From contig JASHXO010000165.1 in NCBI GenBank assembly GCA_030043495.1, forward strand, positions 1-8,979: a DNA stretch of 8,979 nucleotides, given 5' to 3'. Positions 1-5,644 of this stretch are shown here, one piece after another (the stretch's first letter is position 1; each line of letters begins with the position of its first letter). The notes under the pieces were generated by a model. It searched no databases, was not told the origin of the DNA, and saw only the letters and a list, made by a program, of their open reading frames with translations. A program made the position numbers and the translations under genes. The DNA is from Candidatus Rhabdochlamydia sp. (GTDB lineage: Bacteria > Chlamydiota > Chlamydiia > Chlamydiales > Rhabdochlamydiaceae).

Positions 1-73
1 GGCTTTGATCAGTTTCAGCAGTAAAAGCAACGGCAGGAATAACAGAGATTAAGAATAATAAGATCCAATTCAT
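1..73 (-). CDS. tolB: 5' end of an exported protein, probably TolB (partial)
   Basis: The window edge cuts this gene; only 24 codons are visible, beginning MNWILLFLISVIPAVAFTAE. They form a hydrophobic stretch ending in small residues (AVA or FTA), as in a Sec signal peptide, although the n-region lacks the usual Lys/Arg. A GGGA element lies about seven bases upstream of the ATG, and an in-frame TAG upstream leaves no better start. The TolB call rests on position: it follows exbB-exbD-TolA-like on the same strand, as in Chlamydia, where tolB and pal come next. TolB is a periplasmic beta-propeller protein that works with Pal and TolA. Nothing of the propeller is visible, so another secreted protein is possible. 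Confidence 0.6.
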   Translation of the reverse strand, partial: MNWILLFLISVIPAVAFTAETDQS

Positions 74-145
74 ATAATTTTCCCGATTTTCAAATGCTTT
101 ATCATGAACCTATTTCGAAATTGAAATAATACTTTTTGATTACGT

Positions 146-212
146 TGGCTATGCAGCACATTTTTTGTCTTCACTCGCGCCGCTCACTCCAGACAAAAAA
201 TTTGCGCAGCCA
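146..212. repeat. Long intergenic inverted repeat (hairpin)
   Basis: The arms at 160-170 and 191-201 are perfectly complementary over 11 bp (core TTTTTTGTCT / AGACAAAAAA). A second outer stem pairs TGGCT (146-150) with AGCCA (208-212). The 20-base loop (171-190) is GC-rich and contains TCACTC twice (171-176 and 184-189) around GCGC. It sits between the TolA-like gene and tolB. It is not a standard terminator, because no U-run follows the stem on either strand. It could be an RNA structure in the tolB leader or one copy of a dispersed intergenic palindrome; copy number cannot be judged from one window. Confidence 0.6.
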
Positions 213-245
213 TCTTGCTAAATTTCCAGCTTTTGAATTATTTTC

Positions 246-274
246 GGTATAAAATTTCTGAAACACATTTTCAA
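246..274 (-). promoter_or_regulatory. Candidate sigma70/66 promoter for tolB
   Basis: Read on the minus strand, there is a TTGAAA -35 element (plus positions 269-274), a 17-bp spacer and a TATACC -10 element (246-251). These match the consensus at 5/6 and 4/6 positions. It lies just downstream of the TolA-like gene and points at tolB. If used, the transcript would start near position 240 and carry a leader of roughly 165 nt containing the inverted repeat at 146-212. This is a reading of consensus elements only. Confidence 0.4.
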
Positions 275-337
275 AGGTTTAAATTTCAAACCAGTTCATC
301 CGCCCTCCGACGGACACTCAGCCCTTAAGACCTGGGT

Positions 338-1162
338 TCACCATTCGTTGCAAAATGTCAAAACGAAAGTGTGTTCTTTTTTGCTGGCATAAGCACCATC
401 AAAGTGTGGAAATTTTAACTGCGGCAGGTTGCTTTCCAAATACTGTTTGTTTTTCTCACTTTGCGCTTTAAGGACGATTACTTTACAGACTGTGCCGTCT
501 TGACGCAAGCTCAATTGAATTTTAACTTCTCCGTATTCGGGAAGACTTAAACATTGGTGAAGATGTGTAATTAAAGCATCTGTATAATCGCTTTGCTTCT
601 CCGCTACGTTTGAAAGCTCATTAGAAGGAGTGTCGATTTGCAAAGCGATCGGCGCAAGGGCTTTGCTGCTAAAAGGTGTTTTTTTGCTCGCTCCTTTGCC
701 GCTTTTATTTTCAATTTTGGCAATGCTTTCTTCGAGCTCTCTCATAAGAGAGTCGGAAATTTTGGCTCGATTTTGAGGAGACGGATTTTTTTTAGCGGCG
801 GGCTGTTTGGTTTTGCTGAGTTGTTTATCTGCGATGGCTGGTTCTTTTTTTGGCTGCGTTAGCGCTTTTGGCATTGGCTGTTGCTTAGATGTTGGCGCGG
901 GTTTTTGGACAGGTTTGGATGATGGTGGCGATGTGGAAATCGCATTTTGGGCAAAGCCTTTTTTCTCTTGAATTGCTGTCTTTGCTAAAGGCTTAGGAAC
1001 AATTGTCTTAACGATCAAAGGCTTGTGTTGTTTTTTTGGGAAGATGAAAGTCGGAGAAATGAGGAGAATCAGCAAAAAGAAACAATGCAGACTGACCACA
1101 AACAGCAAGAATGTGTTGATGAGGGAGTTTTTACGAAAATGGACTAGTAATGAAGATATCAT
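338..1162 (-). CDS. tolA: TolA/TonB-like energy-transducing protein
   Basis: This 274-residue protein resembles TolA: a cytoplasmic N-terminus, one membrane anchor (about 17-36), a long Lys/Pro/Gln-rich periplasmic linker (about 45-165), and a compact C-terminal domain (about 192-274) with the TonB/TolA-type pattern LPEYGEVKIQLSLRQDGTV. TolA uses the ExbB/ExbD (TolQ/R) motor to reach Pal/TolB at the outer membrane. It is much shorter than E. coli TolA, mainly because the helical middle domain is replaced by a disordered-looking linker. C204, C226 and C271 lie in or near the C-terminal domain and could form a disulfide. The start at 1162 is bounded by an in-frame TAA just upstream and has no clear Shine-Dalgarno. 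It lies 125 nt after exbD in the same direction and corresponds in position to chlamydial CT598. TonB-type wording is possible, but the tolB-side context favours Tol. Confidence 0.8.
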   Translation of the reverse strand: MISSLLVHFRKNSLINTFLLFVVSLHCFFLLILLISPTFIFPKKQHKPLIVKTIVPKPLAKTAIQEKKGFAQNAISTSPPSSKPVQKPAPTSKQQPMPKALTQPKKEPAIADKQLSKTKQPAAKKNPSPQNRAKISDSLMRELEESIAKIENKSGKGASKKTPFSSKALAPIALQIDTPSNELSNVAEKQSDYTDALITHLHQCLSLPEYGEVKIQLSLRQDGTVCKVIVLKAQSEKNKQYLESNLPQLKFPHFDGAYASKKEHTFVLTFCNEW

Positions 1163-1270
1163 GGTGTTTTAATCATAACTTTTAAGGTCTCTTCATCATG
1201 CGTTTGCGCTTTGTCTTTTGTCTCCCATCATTAAATTGCAAAGAAGGCCTCTACTTGAGAAAACCAAATT

Positions 1271-1288
1271 AAGTAAGTTCGCTTACTT
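1271..1288 (-). other. Stem-loop overlapping the exbD stop codon
   Basis: AAGTAAG and CTTACTT pair perfectly over 7 bp around a 4-base loop (TTCG on plus, CGAA in the minus-strand transcript). The stem begins at the last base of the exbD TGA. In the transcript it is followed by AATTTGGTTTT, a poor U-tract. It may be a weak terminator or attenuator lowering expression of the TolA-like gene, or a stabilising 3' structure. The rest of the 125-nt spacer up to the TolA-like start shows no convincing promoter. Confidence 0.4.
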
Positions 1289-1719
1289 CAGCCCGGTTGG
1301 AGGATGACATCGAGCTGTTCGAAACCTGCGATTTCTACTGCGTTTTTGATCGTTTGATAGGTGCCAAATTGAGCTTTTTTATCATGAAAGAGTTGCGGAA
1401 TTTTTTGGGGATAAACGCGTTTTGCTTGTTTTAAGATTTGAATCAACTCTTTTTCTGTCACAATCCGTTGATTGATCCAAATTGTATTGTCTTCGTGGAC
1501 GTGGATAGCCAGGGGACTGTTTTCTTGGACGACAGCCATCTCTTTATTTTCGCGCTGAGCTGCGGAGGCCAATTGGACGCGATCGAGCTCGAGCATAGGC
1601 GCGATAATGATAAACATGATTAAAACGACAAAGACGACGTCGATAAGCGGCGTCAGATTGATGGGAGTCTCCTCAGATGCCCCCTCTTTGAGAGCTGATA
1701 GGCGCACCTTACGCATCAT
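1288..1719 (-). CDS. exbD: ExbD/TolR family proton-channel protein
   Basis: At 143 residues this has the family's normal size. It has a short cytoplasmic N-terminus, one transmembrane helix (about 24-42) preceded by the hallmark NLTPLIDVVFVVLIMF, and a periplasmic domain to the end. D27 in that helix matches the proton-carrying Asp essential in ExbD and TolR. The end (DKKAQFGTYQTIKNAVEIAG, then the LDVILQP segment) matches the periplasmic fold. With ExbB/TolQ it forms the inner-membrane motor that energises the TolA-like protein. The gene begins ATG ATG, so either Met is possible. AGAGGA lies about 12 nt before the first ATG, a longer spacing than usual but also seen at two other starts here. 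It follows exbB by 48 nt, presumably in one operon. Confidence 0.93.
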   Translation of the reverse strand: MMRKVRLSALKEGASEETPINLTPLIDVVFVVLIMFIIIAPMLELDRVQLASAAQRENKEMAVVQENSPLAIHVHEDNTIWINQRIVTEKELIQILKQAKRVYPQKIPQLFHDKKAQFGTYQTIKNAVEIAGFEQLDVILQPG

Positions 1720-1767
1720 GCTATTAAGCAGTCCTCTTAAATATTTATAAGCATCTTCAAAGCCTGC

Positions 1768-2529
1768 TTATGTAATGTCCGCTTTGCGATATTGCAGCTC
1801 TACGGAAGAAAGAAGTTGATAGAGAAATTCTTCCATGTCCGAAGCGTAATTCTTGATCGCATTTTTGAGATAATTGTAGGAGATCAGTGCAGGAATGGCA
1901 ATGAGCAACCCAAGGACCGTTGTCGAAAGGGCAGTTGATAATCCTCCAAGGACAGCAGTGTTCGATCCGGCTGTTCCTCCCGAATGCAATTCAGAGAAAG
2001 TGATCAAAATTCCCCAAACGGTTCCCAGAAGTCCCAGAAAAGGAGCGAGTGTAATGATTGTCGAAAGGATGAAAAGATTCTTTTCGAGAAGCTTAATCTG
2101 AGTTGAAATTGTCGTTAAAACATGTGTCTCGACAATTTCGAGGTCATTCGGAGAAAGATAAACCTGTCCGATTTCCTTGCCTGAGTGTTTTGAGGAAAAA
2201 AAATGGTTCTTATTAAGGATTTCAACAGTTTTAGTCTTTAGTTCTCGAAAAATTTCTGCGTAGGGGTGGGGGGTTAATTTATTTTTTGGTTTAGGGAGCT
2301 CTTCGAGTTCGAGATGCAAAAGACGTTCTTTATTCAATTGATAAGCTTTATGAAATGCTTTGGAAATTTGTTCAACTTGGCGCGTCATCCAGACTTTTTG
2401 GATCAAGATGATCCAGCAAAGGATGGACAAAGAAATCAATCCTAAGATAATAAGTTTACCAAGGAAGTCGGATTGGGCATAGGCTGTGACGAAGGCACCG
2501 ATATTTGCCAACTGGATAGTGATGCTCAT
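1768..2529 (-). CDS. exbB: MotA/TolQ/ExbB proton-channel family protein
   Basis: This 253-residue protein forms the multimeric inner-membrane channel that, with ExbD/TolR, converts proton flow into movement of TolA. A first membrane helix (about 25-45) is followed by a cytoplasmic loop (about 50-150). Two further helices carry the family signatures: LAPFLGLLGTVWGI at 161-174 and GLSTALSTTVLGLLIAIP at 196-213. Thr residues (T170, T203/T204) lie at the positions that line the proton path in this family. It is the first gene of the minus-strand Tol operon. No Shine-Dalgarno is evident before the ATG, but the N-terminus resembles chlamydial ExbB and no better start is seen. The name tolQ would be equally justified, since the module includes a TolA-like protein and probably tolB. 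Confidence 0.93.
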   Translation of the reverse strand: MSITIQLANIGAFVTAYAQSDFLGKLIILGLISLSILCWIILIQKVWMTRQVEQISKAFHKAYQLNKERLLHLELEELPKPKNKLTPHPYAEIFRELKTKTVEILNKNHFFSSKHSGKEIGQVYLSPNDLEIVETHVLTTISTQIKLLEKNLFILSTIITLAPFLGLLGTVWGILITFSELHSGGTAGSNTAVLGGLSTALSTTVLGLLIAIPALISYNYLKNAIKNYASDMEEFLYQLLSSVELQYRKADIT

Positions 2530-2589
2530 GAATGTGCTGTTTGCAATAAATTGATAAAGAATCGGTCAATTTTAACCGAAGTCTCTTTA

Positions 2590-2619
2590 GGAATACCTGA
2601 AAGAGGAGCTAATTGTCAA
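2590..2619 (-). promoter_or_regulatory. Candidate promoter for the exbB-exbD-tolA operon
   Basis: On the minus strand a perfect TTGACA (plus 2614-2619) is followed after 18 bp by TATTCC (2590-2595), which matches the -10 consensus at only three of six positions. Transcription would start about 50 nt before exbB. The elements overlap the ribosome-binding region of the divergent plus-strand gene, so exbB and the sugar-transferase cassette would share a 92-nt control region (2530-2621). No equally good plus-strand promoter was found there. The weak -10 keeps confidence low. Confidence 0.3.
2602..2608 (+). promoter_or_regulatory. Shine-Dalgarno of the first cassette gene
   Basis: AGAGGAG lies 4 nt before a TTG at 2613 and 13 nt before the in-frame ATG at 2622. 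The ATG is preferred because the resulting N-terminus lines up with the paralogue downstream. That paralogue also has a purine-rich GGAGAGG exactly 13 nt before its ATG at 3234. The TTG start would add only three residues. Confidence 0.5.
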
Positions 2620-2621
2620 GG

Positions 2622-3224
2622 ATGTCTCAAGATCCTTTGGTCATCAGTTTTTATACAGAGAATTCCCCTTATCAACTCGAAGCGATGTCATTAATTGCCT
2701 CCTGCAATTCGCATGGCATTGAAGCTGAAGTCGATGGAATTCCTTCCGAAGGGTCGTGGGAACGCAACTGCGCCATCAAACCTTTTTTCATTCGCAAAAA
2801 ACTTTTGGAGAAAAAGCGTCCGATTTTTTGGGTCGATGCAGACGCGGTCTTTAAGAAAAAGCCCGATTTTTCTTCGCTGTCCCACAGCGATCTGGCTTTT
2901 CGCGAAATGAAAAGGTTTTCAAATGATAGGCGTTTTAAATATTTCTCTGGGTCTCTCTTCTTAAACTATACGCAACGCGGATTAAAATTCGTCGATAAAT
3001 GGTGCGAGCATTGCCAGATTTGGATCGACAAAAAAGCAGATTTACAATTTTTAGATCAAATTTCTCTTGTCGATTTGATTGAACGCGGCGAACAAGTGAG
3101 GGTTGTTCGGCTTCCAATTGCCTACGCGAAGGTTTTTGACATTGACGCCCAGGAGATTGATCCTGAAGAAATTGTCATTGAACATTATCAGGCTTCACGC
3201 CGTTATCGCTTTTGGAGAGGCTAA
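2622..3224 (+). CDS. Putative GT-A-type nucleotide-sugar transferase, copy 1 (DAD motif)
   Basis: A 200-residue soluble protein with no signal peptide or membrane helix. It opens with a beta-strand VISFYTENSPY, then GSWERNCAIKPFFI (44-57), the strand FWVDADAVF (69-77) and a C-terminal IEHYQASRRY (186-195). The D72-A-D74 motif after a hydrophobic strand is the typical metal/nucleotide-sugar site of GT-A-fold glycosyltransferases. The FYT...GSW...WVDADAV...EHxQASRR arrangement matches a bacterial group I associate with nucleotide-diphospho-sugar transferases of the Nucleotid_trans type. Donor and acceptor are unknown. It is first in a plus-strand run and clearly paralogous to the next gene (roughly 40% identical by eye). 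An alternative TTG start lies at 2613. A catalytic role is inferred from motifs; an inactive or regulatory homologue cannot be excluded. Confidence 0.75.
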   Translation: MSQDPLVISFYTENSPYQLEAMSLIASCNSHGIEAEVDGIPSEGSWERNCAIKPFFIRKKLLEKKRPIFWVDADAVFKKKPDFSSLSHSDLAFREMKRFSNDRRFKYFSGSLFLNYTQRGLKFVDKWCEHCQIWIDKKADLQFLDQISLVDLIERGEQVRVVRLPIAYAKVFDIDAQEIDPEEIVIEHYQASRRYRFWRG

Positions 3225-3233
3225 AAGAATGAT

Positions 3234-3860
3234 ATGAAGCCCATTGTCATTTCATTTTATACATTAGGAACTCCTTATGAAGAGGAAGTGAAAAAGTTAA
3301 TTCATTCTTGCGCAGATCAAAAAATCGAAGCGGATATCGTCGGAATCCACTCGAAAGGAAGTTGGGAAACAAATTGTGCCCAAAAATCTTTTTTTATCTT
3401 AGAGAAGGTCAAGCAATGGAACCGCTCTGTGCTATGGGTGGACGCCGATGCTGTCTTTAAACAACAAACGGATTTTAGCGAACTTCATGCTTATGATGTC
3501 TCTGTGCGAATGAATGAATTTTTACCAAAAATGCATGAATCGCGAATTATCTCGAATACTATCTTTGTTAAGAACAATTCTGCCGGACTGAAACTTTTAG
3601 AAGAATGGTGCCTGGAAGTCAATAAAGCTTTGAATGACAAAAATAGGACCATAGAATTTTGGGACCAGGTCGCGCTTCGCGATGCGTTGCATCGCAATGA
3701 AGATATCCATTTTCTGCCTATGCCGCTCAAATATGCTAAAATCTTTGATTTTGATGATTTGTTCATTTCAGAGAAGGAAGTCGTGATTGAGCACTATCAA
3801 GCTTCTCGTCGATATAAACATAAACTCAATGCAAATTTCAAGAATCAGTGCTGTCATTAG
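3234..3860 (+). CDS. Putative GT-A-type nucleotide-sugar transferase, copy 2 (DAD motif)
   Basis: This 208-residue tandem paralogue of the preceding gene begins 9 nt after its stop. The same landmarks recur in order: VISFYTLGTPY (5-15), KGSWETNCAQKSFFI (41-55), VLWVDADAVF (66-75, with D70 and D72), WDQVALRD (143-150) and VIEHYQASRRY (184-194). These support a GT-A fold with an intact DxD-type site, located in the cytoplasm. The substrate is unknown. GGAGAGG lies 13 nt before the ATG. The last 14 residues after the conserved RRY lie beyond the family core. Their codons overlap the start of the next gene by 32 nt, so this tail may exist mainly as a consequence of the overlap. Two diverged but motif-complete copies suggest different acceptors or linkages rather than simple redundancy. 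Confidence 0.75.
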   Translation: MKPIVISFYTLGTPYEEEVKKLIHSCADQKIEADIVGIHSKGSWETNCAQKSFFILEKVKQWNRSVLWVDADAVFKQQTDFSELHAYDVSVRMNEFLPKMHESRIISNTIFVKNNSAGLKLLEEWCLEVNKALNDKNRTIEFWDQVALRDALHRNEDIHFLPMPLKYAKIFDFDDLFISEKEVVIEHYQASRRYKHKLNANFKNQCCH

Positions 3861-4782
3861 TTTTTGTTCAAACGATTGGCGGTTTTTAAAGCACTGCATC
3901 GCTGGTGTTTCTGCTTTTTGCGAGCAGGTGATCGTCACTGTTTGCGATCATTTTTTCGATGGTTCAAGAGAAAACTACGGCCTGCTAGAAGAGGCATTTC
4001 GCTCCTTTCCCAATTGCACATTTCTCGAGTTTAATTTTGATGCTAGACAAAGCTATCGCCCTTTCTCTCCTCTTTACCCCGAACACCCTCATTGGCGGCA
4101 CGAATGGCATAATACAGGACGCTGGTTGAGCTATTTCTATTCTTTTCCCGACACGGAATTTCTATTCTTTCTCGATTGTGATGAGATCGTCGATTGCCGG
4201 CGGTTCAAAGATTGGTTGAAAAAAGCGGATTTAAAAGACCATTCCGTCTATCGGTTTGCAGGATTCTGGCATTTCCGAGAAGCAAAATTTGAAGCGTCGA
4301 CCTGCGATGATCTGAGCTTACTGGTTAAAAAAGCAGTAATTGATCCCAAATTTTTGTGGGACGAAGATGAGAGGATGGGACTATTTCAATGTCTGTCTGG
4401 CAAAAAAGTTCTTGGCGTACGTGGATACGACGGCATCCCGATGATCCGCCATTACAGCGGAGTACGGACGGAAAAAGAGCTCATTAAGAAATTTTCTTCT
4501 TGGGGACATTATTGGGAAAGAGATTGGAAAAGCCTCATTCAAGAAGAATTTTCACGCCCTTTCAATGGTCAAGATTTTATTCGGCATTATCGCTATCGCG
4601 AAACCGAATCCGTTTTTGATCCTCTCTTAGAAACTGTTCCTCAGATCTCTGATGCGTCTTATGAACAGCACCTAAATAGCTTGCATCGTTTCCCCAATGT
4701 CGTTATGGTGAGCAGGGAAGAAGCTTTTAAACGGCAACTCGAATATGAATTCTTGCTCGGCGCAACTCGGAACAATCATTAA
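3829..4782 (+). CDS. Putative glycosyltransferase, DCDE family, copy 1
   Basis: A 317-residue cytoplasmic-looking protein with a GT2-like layout. An N-terminal strand ISAVISFCSND (6-16) is followed by KHCIAGVSAFCEQVIVTVCDHFFDG (21-45 region). Next come the strand and acidic motif FLFFLDCDEIVD (111-122, with D116, D118 and E119), FWHFRE (146-151) and a C-terminal block RHYSGVRT...SWGHYWERDW (207-233). The DCDE motif fits a metal-binding DxD site. I do not recognise a named family, and the sugar and acceptor are unknown. The start is taken at ATG 3829 because the upstream in-frame TTG at 3787 lies deep in the previous gene's conserved HYQASRRY codons. The ATG lies 32 nt inside that gene and has no Shine-Dalgarno, which suggests translation coupled to the upstream gene. 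It is paralogous to the next gene. Confidence 0.72.
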   Translation: MQISRISAVISFCSNDWRFLKHCIAGVSAFCEQVIVTVCDHFFDGSRENYGLLEEAFRSFPNCTFLEFNFDARQSYRPFSPLYPEHPHWRHEWHNTGRWLSYFYSFPDTEFLFFLDCDEIVDCRRFKDWLKKADLKDHSVYRFAGFWHFREAKFEASTCDDLSLLVKKAVIDPKFLWDEDERMGLFQCLSGKKVLGVRGYDGIPMIRHYSGVRTEKELIKKFSSWGHYWERDWKSLIQEEFSRPFNGQDFIRHYRYRETESVFDPLLETVPQISDASYEQHLNSLHRFPNVVMVSREEAFKRQLEYEFLLGATRNNH

Positions 4783-5644
4783 TTTCTGCAGTAATGATTA
4801 TCCTTTTTTGCGCCACTGCATTGATTCCGTAAAATCTGTTTCTGCTCAAGTCGTCGTTCCCGTTTGCGATCATTTTTTTGATGGCAAAGAAGAAAACCGT
4901 GATACGCTGAATCGGATTTATGCTGAAAATCCTGATGTTCAGTTTATCGAATTTCCTTTCAACAAAGATAAAAGTTTGTATGGAGCGCATTCTTCAGTCT
5001 ACTGGCATAATTTAGGGCGGATGATTGGCAGATTTTTTCTTAAAGAAGAGATTTTCTATGCTTTTTTCCTCGATTGTGATGAGATTGCAGACACTCTGCG
5101 CTTTTCCGAATGGCTAAAGACATTTCCCTATCAAGATTATGTGGCAATTCGTTTTTACAATTATTGGTACTTTCGTGAAAGTCGATTGCAAGCTAAATCT
5201 TGGGAAGATTCTCCACTTTTAGTGAAAAAAGAGATCTTAGATGGGTCAATTCTCATGGTGGAGCGTGAAAGGATTGGAATCTACGATGGTGTGTTTGGGA
5301 ATAAAACGAGGAGAATACCTGGTATTGATGGCAAGCCGATGTTTCATCATTATAGTTGGGTGAGAACAAAAGAGCAGCTAATGCGCAAGGTCGTTAGCTG
5401 GGGCCATAATTGGCAGCGCGATTGGTCAGCACAAATCGAAGAAGAATTTTCTCATGATTTCAATGGAACGGATTTTGTACATGGATATGAATTTATCGAA
5501 GTATCTCCTTATATTTTGCTCGATATTTTAAAAAAGCCAAAAGCTTTTTCTGATTGCGATTTTGCTCATGTGCGCAAATTGTCCCATGAAGATGTTGTCA
5601 AGATCGATGTTTCTCTTACCTATCAGATTCCTATATGCCTGTAA
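4745..5644 (+). CDS. Putative glycosyltransferase, DCDE family, copy 2
   Basis: This 299-residue tandem paralogue of the preceding gene shares its landmarks: IINFCSNDYPFLRHCI (11-26), VPVCDHFFDGKEENRD (38-53), FFLDCDEIAD (107-116, with D110, D112 and E113), YWYFRES (140-146), FHHYSWVRTKEQL (200-212) and SWGHNWQRDW (218-227). It differs by a shorter segment between the first block and the DCDE motif; the copy-1 stretch YRPFSPLYPEHPHW has no equivalent. A soluble, metal-dependent sugar transferase is the best inference, with unknown substrate. The ATG lies 38 nt inside the preceding gene and has no Shine-Dalgarno. The 3' end overlaps tatD by 10 nt. The C-terminus after about residue 250 is poorly conserved relative to copy 1. 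Confidence 0.72.
   Translation: MNSCSAQLGTIINFCSNDYPFLRHCIDSVKSVSAQVVVPVCDHFFDGKEENRDTLNRIYAENPDVQFIEFPFNKDKSLYGAHSSVYWHNLGRMIGRFFLKEEIFYAFFLDCDEIADTLRFSEWLKTFPYQDYVAIRFYNYWYFRESRLQAKSWEDSPLLVKKEILDGSILMVERERIGIYDGVFGNKTRRIPGIDGKPMFHHYSWVRTKEQLMRKVVSWGHNWQRDWSAQIEEEFSHDFNGTDFVHGYEFIEVSPYILLDILKKPKAFSDCDFAHVRKLSHEDVVKIDVSLTYQIPICL

Noticed and set aside
300..337. GC-rich weak hairpin just after the TolA-like stop as a terminator
   Set aside because: Only about 5 bp can pair, including a G-U, and no U-run follows in the transcribed direction.
638..862. Plus-strand open frame opposite the TolA-like gene
   Set aside because: It is the antisense of a Lys/Pro-rich linker, giving a Phe-rich, low-complexity product with no start signal; a shadow of the real gene.
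1895..2101. Plus-strand open frame opposite exbB
   Set aside because: It runs antisense through the conserved ExbB membrane region and shows no domain or ribosome-binding site.
3787..3828. Upstream in-frame TTG that would extend the third transferase by 14 residues
   Set aside because: It lies within codons for the conserved HYQASRRY end of the preceding gene. The added residues have no counterpart in the paralogue, and ATG 3829 places the conserved FCSND block at a similar distance from the start.
2622..3860. First two transferase genes as one gene split by a frameshift
   Set aside because: Each contains the full set of motifs in the same order and has its own start, so they are tandem paralogues, not halves of one gene.
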